Under the pieces are notes generated by a model. The model saw only the letters and a list, made by a program, of their open reading frames with translations, was not told the origin of the DNA and ran no database searches. Made by a program: the position numbers and the translations under genes. From positions 1 to 17,800 of the forward strand of contig CAZKUR010000079.1 of assembly GCA_964556005.1 (NCBI GenBank): a DNA stretch of 17,800 bases, written 5' to 3'. Below, piece by piece: positions 7,117 through 14,179 of the stretch (positions are counted from its first letter, which is position 1; each line of letters begins with the position of its first letter). The DNA is from CAZKUR01 sp964556005. Its GTDB lineage: Bacteria > Bacteroidota > Ignavibacteria > Ignavibacteriales > Ignavibacteriaceae.

Positions 7117-8535
7117 ATGAATAAAGACAATAGTGCAATGGAAAAGAGTCGAAGCTATCAAATGCAGAATCTCGATTCTGAAAAAAGATCAGAACTTTTG
7201 AATAGAACAGCAGGATATGGCAATAATTTTCTCGATTCGATAAACACAAGGAAAGTTAGTCCGTCGAAAGAAGCAATTGAAAATGTCAGCAAAAAATTAA
7301 ATTTTTTTCCTATAAATTCCACTGATCCTTCTGAGACAATAAAGCTCTTAAATAATACAGGATCTCCAGCAGCAATGGGTAGTGCTGGTGGAAGATATTT
7401 TGGTTTTGTAATTGGCAGTTCACATCCTGCTGCATTAGCAGCAAGCTGGCTTACGAGCACCTGGGATCAAAACGGAGGACTTGAAGTTACAAGTCCTGTA
7501 AATGCCGAGATTGAAAAAATTACTGCAAAATGGTTAAAAGAGATTCTTCCTGTCGCAAAAGAATCTGAAGCAGGTTTTGTAACAGGAGTAACCATGGCAA
7601 TATTTTCAGCCTTGGCAGCAGCACGATTTGCTGTTTTAAAAAAACAAGGTTGGGATGTTCAGGCAGACGGCTTATTCGGCGCTCCGCCAATTAAGATAGT
7701 TGTTGGGGAAGAAGTTCACGGAAGTGTACTCAAAGCCCTGAGTATGCTCGGGCTGGGAAGTGAACGCATAATCAAAGTGCCTGTAGATAATCAAGGAAGA
7801 ATGAAGCCGGATCAATTACCCGGGATGGATGATAAAACAATTTTGTGTCTTCAAGCCGGAAATGTTAATACTGGTTCTTTTGATTTGGCAGCTGAAATTA
7901 TTCCAGTTGCAAAAAGAAACGGCGCGTGGGTTCATGTAGACGGTGCATTCGGATTGTGGGCAGGAACTTCGCCGCAATATTCTCATCTTACAAAAGGAAT
8001 CGAGTTTGCCGATTCATGGGCGACCGATGCACATAAATGGCTGAACGTGCCTTACGACAGCGGGATTGTATTTTGCAGGAATGGAGAAAATTTGAGAGCG
8101 GCAATGAGTATGTCCGGTGCATATTTAGATCAATCGGGGAATAGAATTCCATATCAATATACTCCCGAACTTTCACGCCGGGCAAGGGCTATTGAGATTT
8201 GGGCGGCGCTTCATTCATTAGGCAAGAATGGAGTTATTGAATTAACAGATAGGCTTTGCCGCCATGCGAAAAGATTTGCAGAAGGATTGAGCGATGCCGG
8301 TTTTTCTATTTTAAATGATGTTGTATTAAATCAAGTTTTAGTTTCATTCGGTAATGCAGAAGCCACCAACAAAGTAATTTCCGAAATTCAAAATGAAGGT
8401 ACATGCTGGTGCGGAGGAACCGTATGGCAGGGAAAAACAGCTATGCGAATCAGCGTTCAATCATGGGCAACGACAGATGAGGATGTGGAAATGAGCTTGG
8501 ATGCGATAATTAGAATTGCGAAGAAAAATATTTAA
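7117..8535 (+). CDS. Group II PLP-dependent decarboxylase
   Basis: The 472-residue product belongs to the fold-type I group II amino-acid decarboxylases. It shows the aromatic-stacking His201 in VGEEVHGSVLKA, the cofactor-binding HVDGAFG (273-279, with Asp275 for the pyridine nitrogen and Ala277), and DAHKWLNVPYDSG with the Schiff-base Lys307. The N-terminal GGRYFGFVIGSSHP block (91-104) shapes the substrate site in this family, and the C-terminal WCGGTVWQGKTAMRIS is the usual last block. Relatives act on aromatic amino acids, glutamate, aspartate or diaminobutyrate; the substrate cannot be decided here. AAGGA about 7 nt before the first ATG supports this start over the ATG seven codons later. 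The stop codon overlaps the opposing radical SAM gene by 4 bp. Confidence 0.92.
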   Translation: MNKDNSAMEKSRSYQMQNLDSEKRSELLNRTAGYGNNFLDSINTRKVSPSKEAIENVSKKLNFFPINSTDPSETIKLLNNTGSPAAMGSAGGRYFGFVIGSSHPAALAASWLTSTWDQNGGLEVTSPVNAEIEKITAKWLKEILPVAKESEAGFVTGVTMAIFSALAAARFAVLKKQGWDVQADGLFGAPPIKIVVGEEVHGSVLKALSMLGLGSERIIKVPVDNQGRMKPDQLPGMDDKTILCLQAGNVNTGSFDLAAEIIPVAKRNGAWVHVDGAFGLWAGTSPQYSHLTKGIEFADSWATDAHKWLNVPYDSGIVFCRNGENLRAAMSMSGAYLDQSGNRIPYQYTPELSRRARAIEIWAALHSLGKNGVIELTDRLCRHAKRFAEGLSDAGFSILNDVVLNQVLVSFGNAEATNKVISEIQNEGTCWCGGTVWQGKTAMRISVQSWATTDEDVEMSLDAIIRIAKKNI

Positions 8536-9518
8536 TTCTTAAACGGATTCTCCCGCGTTTCTTCAAAATACGGCCTGTAATTTTCATTGGCTTCCATTTC
8601 TTGAACCCATCCGTTTTCAAGTCCGTATTTATCTAAAAGTTCTAACGCTCTTGAGTATTCGGTAAATGTAATTTTTCTATCGATGAGAATATCTGTGTGT
8701 GCTTTGTTTGTCGGATAGTATTGAGCCATTAATGAAATAAAAATTTGCGGATCTAATTCGCTGCCGATAAACTTAAAAACTTTTTCGGATTCGGATAAAC
8801 CGTTCGGCATTACGAGATGACGGACTATTAAACCTCTAACAACAACATCATTTTCAAATATTAATTTGCTTCCAACCTGTCTATACATCTCTTCGATGGC
8901 GTGCTTCGTTTGATCGAAATAATCTTTAACTTTTGAATACATTCTGCCCATTTCATTTTCGCCCCATTTAAAATCAGGCAAATAAATGTCGATCACGCCA
9001 TCATATAATTTCAACATTTCAATTGAATCATATCCATTAGTATTATAGATAATCGGAAGATGCAAACCTTTTTCCGCTGCTAACTTAACTGCTTTTAAAA
9101 TCGATGCGGAAAAGTGAGTCGGTGAAACTAACCCGATATTGTGACACCCTCTTTCCTGAAGTTCAATCATAATATCTGCAAGCCCCTCAATTGAAACTTC
9201 GTTTCTTTTTTCAACTTTATAATTTTGACTAATTACATAATTCTGGCAAAAAACACATCTCAAATTGCAGTTGCCGAAAAATATATTTCCTGCACCTCTT
9301 GTTCCGGATAAAACAGGTTCTTCTCCAAAATGCGGTGTGTATGAAGAAACAACGGGCAAGTCTCCGCTTTGACAGATACCAAGTTCGCCGTTTGTTCTAT
9401 CGACGAGGCAGCTTCTCGGGCAGCTTGTGCATGATTTTAGAATTTCATCTGCAATTTTAATCCTCCGGTCAAGTTCACCGGATTCCAATAATTTTAAATA
9501 TGATGGTATAAATGTCAT
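8532..9518 (-). CDS. PflX-like radical SAM protein
   Basis: A 328-residue protein of the radical SAM superfamily, closest in pattern to the uncharacterised PflX group (COG1313). The SAM-cluster motif is CNLRCVFC, with Cys84, Cys88 and Cys91, preceded by the GAGNIFFGN strand. An N-terminal Cys cluster, Cys30, Cys33, Cys37 and Cys49 in CTSCPRSC...LGIC, is typical of this subgroup and may bind a further metal centre. A YDGVIDIYLPDFKW block and VVVRGLIVRHLVMP are also characteristic. Members are often labelled pyruvate-formate-lyase activating enzyme, but no formate-lyase partner is present here, so that activity is not claimed. It follows the methyltransferase gene by 71 bp on the same strand. 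The leader is A-rich without a clear Shine-Dalgarno site. Confidence 0.9.
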   Translation of the reverse strand: MTFIPSYLKLLESGELDRRIKIADEILKSCTSCPRSCLVDRTNGELGICQSGDLPVVSSYTPHFGEEPVLSGTRGAGNIFFGNCNLRCVFCQNYVISQNYKVEKRNEVSIEGLADIMIELQERGCHNIGLVSPTHFSASILKAVKLAAEKGLHLPIIYNTNGYDSIEMLKLYDGVIDIYLPDFKWGENEMGRMYSKVKDYFDQTKHAIEEMYRQVGSKLIFENDVVVRGLIVRHLVMPNGLSESEKVFKFIGSELDPQIFISLMAQYYPTNKAHTDILIDRKITFTEYSRALELLDKYGLENGWVQEMEANENYRPYFEETRENPFKN

Positions 9519-9589
9519 AATATTTTCTATTTGAATGTCAAATCTAATATCAAAATGTCGATTTATTCAATGCAGCGGGTTGTCATCTT

Positions 9590-10255
9590 TTAAGAATTTG
9601 AGGCAGTAACAATTTCAACGGGAATTCCAGCCATTGACATTATTTGAGATTCCTGTACCTGGAATTTATTATCGAGTAAAATTGCCGTAGTGTTTATAGG
9701 ACGGCAGTCAAGTAAAGAAGGTAGTTTTTCATGTCCCCATAAATAAACTTTTTCCATTATTGTTTCTTTCGCATTTGAAAGCGTAATTATTACAATTCTT
9801 CCGTCTGTTTTTAAAACCCTTTTACACTCATTCAGCACTACTGGAATTTCAGGAGTATCGAACAATTCTAATACGAAGCTCATATACAAAGAATCAAAAA
9901 TATGATTTTTAAGTGGAAGGCATAGAGCATCGCACTTTGATAAAATTGTATTGGGATAAATCTTTCTTAGTTTTGATTTAGTCTGCAGCAGCATTTTTAA
10001 AGATATATCCGCACCTACCGCTATCCCCTGCGACCCGATAGTTTTTGAAATAACAAATTGATCATGCCCGGTGCCTACACCTATCTGAAGAATTCTTTGC
10101 CCGCTAACCGGATTTAATTTTTGCAGCCCGATTTTTCTGAATTTCTTTTCCCAGAATCCTTCGATCAAATCATAGATACTGCTGATTTTATCATAATTTA
10201 TTTGAGCCTGCACATGTGTTCTGTTTACTCTTTTAATTTCTTTAAAGCCCGGCAT
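9590..10255 (-). CDS. Class I SAM-dependent methyltransferase, UbiE-like
   Basis: The 221-residue product has a helical lead-in YDKISSIYDLIEGFWEKKFR (21-40) as in UbiE/COQ5-type enzymes. The SAM-binding motif I ILQIGVGTGHD is at 55-65, followed by GADIS with the acidic residue for the ribose (81-85), CDALCLPLKN (108-117) around the adenine and FDSLYMSFVLELF as motif IV-V region. RVLKTDGRIVIITLSN (146-161) is the last conserved strand. It would methylate a small molecule or lipid; the target is not evident. The radical SAM gene follows 71 bp downstream on the same strand, so the two may be co-transcribed. Confidence 0.88.
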   Translation of the reverse strand: MPGFKEIKRVNRTHVQAQINYDKISSIYDLIEGFWEKKFRKIGLQKLNPVSGQRILQIGVGTGHDQFVISKTIGSQGIAVGADISLKMLLQTKSKLRKIYPNTILSKCDALCLPLKNHIFDSLYMSFVLELFDTPEIPVVLNECKRVLKTDGRIVIITLSNAKETIMEKVYLWGHEKLPSLLDCRPINTTAILLDNKFQVQESQIMSMAGIPVEIVTASNS

Positions 10256-10411
10256 AACACACCGAAATTATTTTAAGGAAAAGGATGACTACTAAATACA
10301 TGGATAATAATTGAATAATATAAAGCATCAAGTTTAAAATAGCAACAAAAATTTTTTACTTATATTAATATCTCAGTTTAAGATTGTTCATTTACCCGAT
10401 ATTTGTATTTA

Positions 10412-10485
10412 ACTCTTTTAGAGTAATTGACCCACGTTTCTTTTTAAACCAAGTATGTTACCCTTGGCTAATTATGTTTCCCTTT
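10412..10485 (+). repeat. Right-end hairpin cassette, copy R0 (degenerate)
   Basis: Three stems occur in the same order and roughly the same spacing as in the good copies. H1 is ACTCT-TTT-AGAGT at 10412-10424. H2 is the 19-nt CCAAG..CTTGG at 10449-10467, with two outer-stem positions changed together relative to the other copies. H3 is a weakened TTCC..GGAA at about 10474-10485. The sequence between H2 and H3 (GGCTAATTATGTT) is also alignable to GGTTATTTACGTT of copy R1. No transposase or left cassette is linked to it, so it looks like an old solo right end. Confidence 0.6.
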
Positions 10486-10522
10486 CATGGAACACATATG
10501 CATTCATTCGGCATATTTTATT

Positions 10523-10611
10523 GAACTCTTTCAGAGTTCACTTGACTTGTTTTTTGTTCTATATCCATGTGTTGCACACATGGTTATTTACGTTGCATCA
10601 CTTTGTGATGC
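10523..10611 (+). repeat. Right-end hairpin cassette, copy R1 (solo)
   Basis: H1 is GAACTCTTTCAGAGTTC at 10523-10539. H2 is CCATGTG-TTGCA-CACATGG at 10565-10583. H3 is GCATCAC-TTT-GTGATGC at 10595-10611. All stems are perfect. The DNA after H3 diverges from copies R2 and R3 within a few bases (it reads GAAAAATCGTAAG rather than GAAAATGGATAAGC), so only the hairpin part is shared. It has no transposase and no left cassette directly before it. Confidence 0.85.
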
Positions 10612-10680
10612 CGAAAAATCGTAAGATGCATTATTTAAAGTTGGACTAAAAATCAAATTAAAAAAATAAAAGATTATATA

Positions 10681-10991
10681 AAGAAGCTGATCTTTAGAAT
10701 TAACGGAAGTGGTTTCCCAAGCATTACCGAGGTAATTAAACGTAAATAACACCGGATGTAATTTTGTCAGTGTTTAATTTTCCATGTATAAAATTATAGA
10801 GGTAAATTTAAGAAGCGTTATCCTTTTCTGTTTGCTTTAACCCCTTATTGAACTCTTTCAGAGTTCCCCCGATTTGTTGTACTGTTTTTTTTATCATGGG
10901 TTTCACCCATGGTTATTTATGTTGCATCACTTCGTGATGCTGAAAATGGATAAGCTTTTTGTTATCCAGATTTATTAGAAATGAAATTTAG
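10681..10991 (+). mobile_element. Transposase-less (internally deleted) copy of the IS200-like element
   Basis: Begins with AAGAAGCTGATCTTTAGAA at 10681, matching the left end at 11009 (AAGAAGTTGCTCTTTAGAA). A hairpin ATTACC-GA-GGTAAT at 10723-10736 occupies the place of CATTCCC..GGGAATG in the full copy, and a 21-nt stretch at 10742-10762 is identical to 11069-11089. It ends in right cassette R2: H1 at 10850-10866, H2 CATGGG-TTTCA-CCCATG at 10895-10911, H3 at 10924-10940, then a tail to 10991. From H3 to the end R2 matches R3 at 66 of 68 positions. No transposase frame lies inside, so it looks like a non-autonomous derivative of about 310 bp lying 17 bp from the full element. Confidence 0.65.
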
Positions 10992-11008
10992 AAACCGAAT
11001 GCCATATT

Positions 11009-11861
11009 AAGAAGTTGCTCTTTAGAAATAAGGGGATTAGATTCAAGACATTCCCAAAGGGAATGAATGTAAATAACACCGGATGTAATCCGGTGATAGA
11101 CAAATCGGAAATACAAGTGAACACCGATAGGTGTTCAATAAGAGCATGGAGGAAAAATATTCCTCAACATTTTTATTCTCTAATGATTGCGTCAAATAAA
11201 GTAATATGCTTAATTTATGTATGTATCATTTATTATAATAAAGGGAGAGTATAAATGAGTACCTACACACAAATTCTTTATCAAATAGTCTTCTCGACAA
11301 AAAATCGTGAAAAGTCTATAATAGAAACAGGACGGGAGAAGCTTTATAGTTATATCTCCGGTATTCTAAAAAACAAGAACTGTCATTTATATCGTATAAA
11401 CGGGATAGAAGATCATATCCATATTGCTACTCATGTTCACCCATCTGTTGCATTAGCAAATATGATCAAAGATATAAAATTAGCGTCCTCAGATTTTATA
11501 AAAGATAATAATATTCTCCCGAATTTTACCGGCTGGCAGGTTGGGTATGGTGCATTTACATATTCAATTACGGCAAAAGAAGGCCTAATACAATATGTAA
11601 TTGATCAAAAAGAACATCATAAAAAAGTTACTTTCAGGGAAGAATACATTAAGCTGCTAAAAGAGCATAATATCGAGTTTGATGAACGCTACTTATTTTA
11701 ATTAGTTCAAAGCGATTTATTGAACTCTTTCAGAGTTCATTGATTTGATGTGTTGCTTTATTTCCATGTGTTGCACACATGGTTATTTATATTGAATCAC
11801 TTCGTGATGCTGAAAATGGATAAGCTTTTTGTTACCCAGATTTATTAGAAATGAAATTTAG
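11009..11861 (+). mobile_element. IS200/RAYT-type element, complete copy
   Basis: The unit has three parts. A left cassette holds four successive hairpins: CATTCCC-AAA-GGGAATG (11049-11065), CACCGGA-TGTAA-TCCGGTG (11077-11095), GAACACC-GATA-GGTGTTC (11119-11136) and GAGGAA-AAATA-TTCCTC (11149-11165). The transposase gene follows at 11255-11701. The right cassette R3 has H1 at 11722-11738, H2 at 11764-11782, H3 at 11794-11810 and a tail to 11861. The outer limits are set by comparison with the transposase-less copy next door. HUH transposases of this class act on single-stranded DNA and recognise subterminal hairpins. An array of seven is more than the single hairpin per end of classical IS200/IS605. 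Confidence 0.65.
11255..11701 (+). CDS. IS200/REP-associated HUH transposase (Y1 family)
   Basis: The 148-residue protein matches the Y1_Tnp (PF01797) family over its full length. It starts MSTYTQILYQIVFSTKNRE, carries the metal-binding HUH motif DHIHIATH with His54 and His56, then WQVGYGAFTYS (94-104), and the catalytic Tyr114 in LIQYVIDQKEHHKK, ending TFREEY..DERYLF. These single-tyrosine nucleases nick and join single-stranded DNA through a 5'-phosphotyrosine and act as dimers. All catalytic residues are present, so it should be active. GGGAG at 11243-11247 lies 7 nt before the ATG. It is surrounded by hairpin cassettes, as expected for a REP-associated (RAYT) or IS200-like transposase. 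Confidence 0.93.
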   Translation: MSTYTQILYQIVFSTKNREKSIIETGREKLYSYISGILKNKNCHLYRINGIEDHIHIATHVHPSVALANMIKDIKLASSDFIKDNNILPNFTGWQVGYGAFTYSITAKEGLIQYVIDQKEHHKKVTFREEYIKLLKEHNIEFDERYLF

Positions 11862-11966
11862 CAGTGCTATTATATATATGATCACATTTTTTTGTTTGTA
11901 GTTTATCAAATATAGTTTTTATTTTAAGTAAGCGTTTTACTTTCTTTCGTTTTTCCGTCTTACATT

Positions 11967-11981
11967 GAACTTTTCAAAGTC
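11967..11981. repeat. Possible H1 relic
   Basis: GAACTTTTCAAAGTC, with an ACTTT-TC-AAAGT stem, resembles a decayed H1 hairpin about 105 bp after the complete element. No H2 or H3 follows. The rest of 11862-12090 is AT-rich intergenic DNA in which only a tandem TTTTGACTTTTTAA (about 12055-12085) is visible. Confidence 0.25.
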
Positions 11982-12090
11982 TACCAACTATCTCATTAAA
12001 ACAAACCATATTTAATCCGGCAATTAAAAAATCTTCACTCAACGGATTATTTTAATTTTGACTTTTTAATTTTGACTTTTTACTTTTTCG

Positions 12091-12741
12091 TCAAAGTCCC
12101 GTATCGATATAAATTCTGACACCAGCGTTTATGTTTAAGCCGCCGTAACCCGTTACGGATCCGACACCATTTAGCTGACTTGCTAAATTGTATTGTGTTT
12201 CACCAAAAATTGAGAACGGAATTCCAGGAATATGATACTCTATTCCACCGCCGAGATAAAGGCCCAAACTTTTTGTGACGAGATGTATGAGCGAGGAGCC
12301 ATCGGCGGCAGTTTGATTTTCATTTATAAATGCATAAAAAAATCCTCCGTTTAGGCTTGCATCAAGTCCATCAAACAGCGGGAGGTTATAAATTATTCCG
12401 GCGTTTATTATCCATTCTTTAAAATCAGCATTTCCATTTCCCGAAACCGGATTAGTAATACTGCTCGGAGCCACATCTTTGAATATCGGTACACCTGTTT
12501 TGTGAAAGTAAGTTAATTTCACGGATAAATAAGTTTTTTTGTAAGCAGACAAACCAAGCTGTCCGAAATAATCCTCACCAAAGCCGGACTTGTAAACATC
12601 GCTGAAATGCGAATGAGTTGAAAGAAATCCTCCAGCTCCGCCGCCGACAAAGACTTCACTAAATTGTGATCTTTGTGCAAAAATTGTTTGCGTTGCGATA
12701 AAAAGCACTAATAATTGCAGTAATATTTTAAACCTTTTCAT
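12091..12741 (-). CDS. Outer-membrane beta-barrel protein
   Basis: The 216-residue product has a clear signal peptide, ending FAQ at about residue 23. The rest alternates hydrophobic and polar residues in strands separated by polar loops, such as SAYKKTYLSVKLTYFH, WIINAGIIYNL, GLYLGGGIEYH and FSIFGETQYNLA, and ends NINAGVRIYIDTGL. This is the pattern of an 8- to 10-strand outer-membrane barrel of the OmpW/OmpA-barrel kind. Terminal aromatic Phe, usual for BamA recognition, is absent; the last residues are DTGL. No ligand or partner can be named. It is divergent from the lipoprotein gene at 12893, with 151 bp between the two starts, so the two may share a control region. Confidence 0.75.
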   Translation of the reverse strand: MKRFKILLQLLVLFIATQTIFAQRSQFSEVFVGGGAGGFLSTHSHFSDVYKSGFGEDYFGQLGLSAYKKTYLSVKLTYFHKTGVPIFKDVAPSSITNPVSGNGNADFKEWIINAGIIYNLPLFDGLDASLNGGFFYAFINENQTAADGSSLIHLVTKSLGLYLGGGIEYHIPGIPFSIFGETQYNLASQLNGVGSVTGYGGLNINAGVRIYIDTGL

Positions 12742-12892
12742 AATATATACTTCTAATATTTTATATTTAAATTTTTCATTATATCTTCACAGAAAATATA
12801 ATAGATTTAAGTAATTAAAATGTGAGTTTTAATTTAACAAAGCTTCTTCTATAAGAACATTCAATAAATAAAAATAAAAGTAAAAATTAAAA

Positions 12893-13711
12893 ATGAAGAT
12901 TTTATTAGGGTTAATAACTATAATATCGTTAACTTTTTTAATAAACGGATGCGGAGAGCAGAGCATCAAAAGCACCTGGCGAACAATCAATATTAAAATA
13001 GACGGCAGCCAATTGGATTGGGACAATAATGTGAATTATTCACAGGAACTTGGCACCGGTTTAGGTTTGATGAACGACGGTAAAGACATCTATTTATGTT
13101 TGAACATTAAAAACCCGTTTGCGATTGAGCGAATTTTAAAAGCAGGTTTCGTTGTCTGGTTTAGCGCTCCCAAGGACAGCGATACGGTTGGAGTAGAATT
13201 TCCGGTCGGATCTAAATTAGGCGAGTTTATTGGAGGGCGTCATCAATTCGAAAGGAACAAAGATGCAGATAAAGATAAAGATTCACTCAAGACAAAAGAT
13301 ACTCTTAATATGCACATCAGGCTGACGGATCTTGTTAAAAGTCAGGATAAATTTGACGTAGTTAGTAATGATAAAACCGTATTACATTCTTATTCTATAG
13401 ATTCCAGTACAGCTATTCAAGCAGCAATTACTTATCAATCCGGGCAATTGGTGTATGAACTAAAAATGCCTCTCTTAAAGACAAATGATTCTCCATATGC
13501 TATAAATGCAGATCCCGGCGAAACCATAAGTATTGGATTTCAAATCGGAGGAAGAATCCACAGAATGGATAACGAACAATTCGATGGTGAGGGATACGGA
13601 GAACCTAATGAAAATGAAGGTTACGGAGGCTACGGCTACCAGCCGCAAAGACAAAATGTTCAGCGGAAATCTTTGAGTACCTGGGTTAAGGTTGTGCTGG
13701 CAAATAAATAA
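12893..13711 (+). CDS. Lipoprotein with Gly/Tyr-rich tail, paralogue of 2708-3547
   Basis: The 272-residue product has a lipoprotein signal peptide with FLINGC, Cys20 being the acylated residue. The body aligns block by block with the other lipoprotein: INIKIDGSQLDW (32-43), IYLCLN, AGFVVWF (84-90), VGVEFPVG, QLVYELKMP (185-193), PYAINADPGE and ISIGFQIGG (212-220). It lacks the Gly/Arg tail of its paralogue and instead has DGEGYGEPNENEGYGGYGYQ (231-250), then a final strand STWVKVVLA. A Lys/Asp-rich insert at 120-137 is also specific to it. It probably sits on the periplasmic or outer face of the envelope. The IDG..DW opening hints at a CBM9/DOMON-like sandwich, not proven. The function is unknown. 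Confidence 0.82.
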   Translation: MKILLGLITIISLTFLINGCGEQSIKSTWRTINIKIDGSQLDWDNNVNYSQELGTGLGLMNDGKDIYLCLNIKNPFAIERILKAGFVVWFSAPKDSDTVGVEFPVGSKLGEFIGGRHQFERNKDADKDKDSLKTKDTLNMHIRLTDLVKSQDKFDVVSNDKTVLHSYSIDSSTAIQAAITYQSGQLVYELKMPLLKTNDSPYAINADPGETISIGFQIGGRIHRMDNEQFDGEGYGEPNENEGYGGYGYQPQRQNVQRKSLSTWVKVVLANK

Positions 13712-13757
13712 AAGTCTAACCCTAACCCGCCCTTGAGGCTGACCGAAAAGTAATTTT

Positions 13758-13839
13758 GTCATCACGAACGAAGTGAAGTGATCTCACTTTTAAATTAAAA
13801 ACGAAAGATTGCTTCACTCGAAGACTCGTTCGCAATGAC
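13758..13839. repeat. Long inverted repeat of the GTCAT..ATGAC type
   Basis: GTCATCACGAACGAAGTGAAG (left arm 13758-13784) faces AGATTGCTTCACTCG....CGTTCGCAATGAC (right arm 13806-13839) in inverse orientation, so the whole can form a hairpin of about 27-34 bp with a loop of about 21 nt. It lies 46 bp after the lipoprotein stop. Dispersed palindromes with this GTCATTGCGA..GAAGCAATCT wording are known in Bacteroidota-like genomes; that is recalled, not checked. It could stop or stabilise the lipoprotein transcript. In the rest of 13712-14179 only a weak AGGC-TCGT-GCCT hairpin followed by T's (13865-13881) is visible. Confidence 0.65.
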
Positions 13840-14179
13840 TTTTTTCTTCTTTTTGTTCAGCCACAGGCTCGTGCCTTTTTTGAATTTAAAAATTCATATC
13901 TATTATTTTTTCTTTTATAAAAAGAAGACGTAATAATTTTTAGAGTAAGATTCCATTTGTCCGTATTAATATTGTAAAAAGGCTGTGTCCTTCCCTTCCG
14001 TTAATAAAAGTACAGGGGATGGTTCGAAAAAGCGGAAATATCATTTACATACCAAAATCCATAATTTACATTTTACAATTGAATGCAGTATTTATTTTTC
14101 AGATATTATTAGTCAAATTTTTCTGTTTATTGTCAGAGTAAATACTTAAGTTAAAATTTTTACATTTTACATTTTATTA

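Noticed and set aside
10455..10649. Open frame of 64 codons on the plus strand in the repeat region
   Set aside because: It runs through hairpin copies R0 and R1; its residues are translations of repeat stems, it has no ribosome-binding site and no family resemblance.
11015..11254. Open frame of 79 codons just before the transposase gene
   Set aside because: It lies over the left-end hairpins and ends where the transposase ATG starts; the translation follows the palindromes, so it is an accident of the repeat.
10412..11861. CRISPR array
   Set aside because: The repeats are few, of different kinds, unevenly spaced and contain their own palindromes; there are no regular spacers and no cas genes.
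13865..13881. AGGC-TCGT-GCCT with T-run
   Set aside because: Only a 4-bp stem; too weak to call a terminator.
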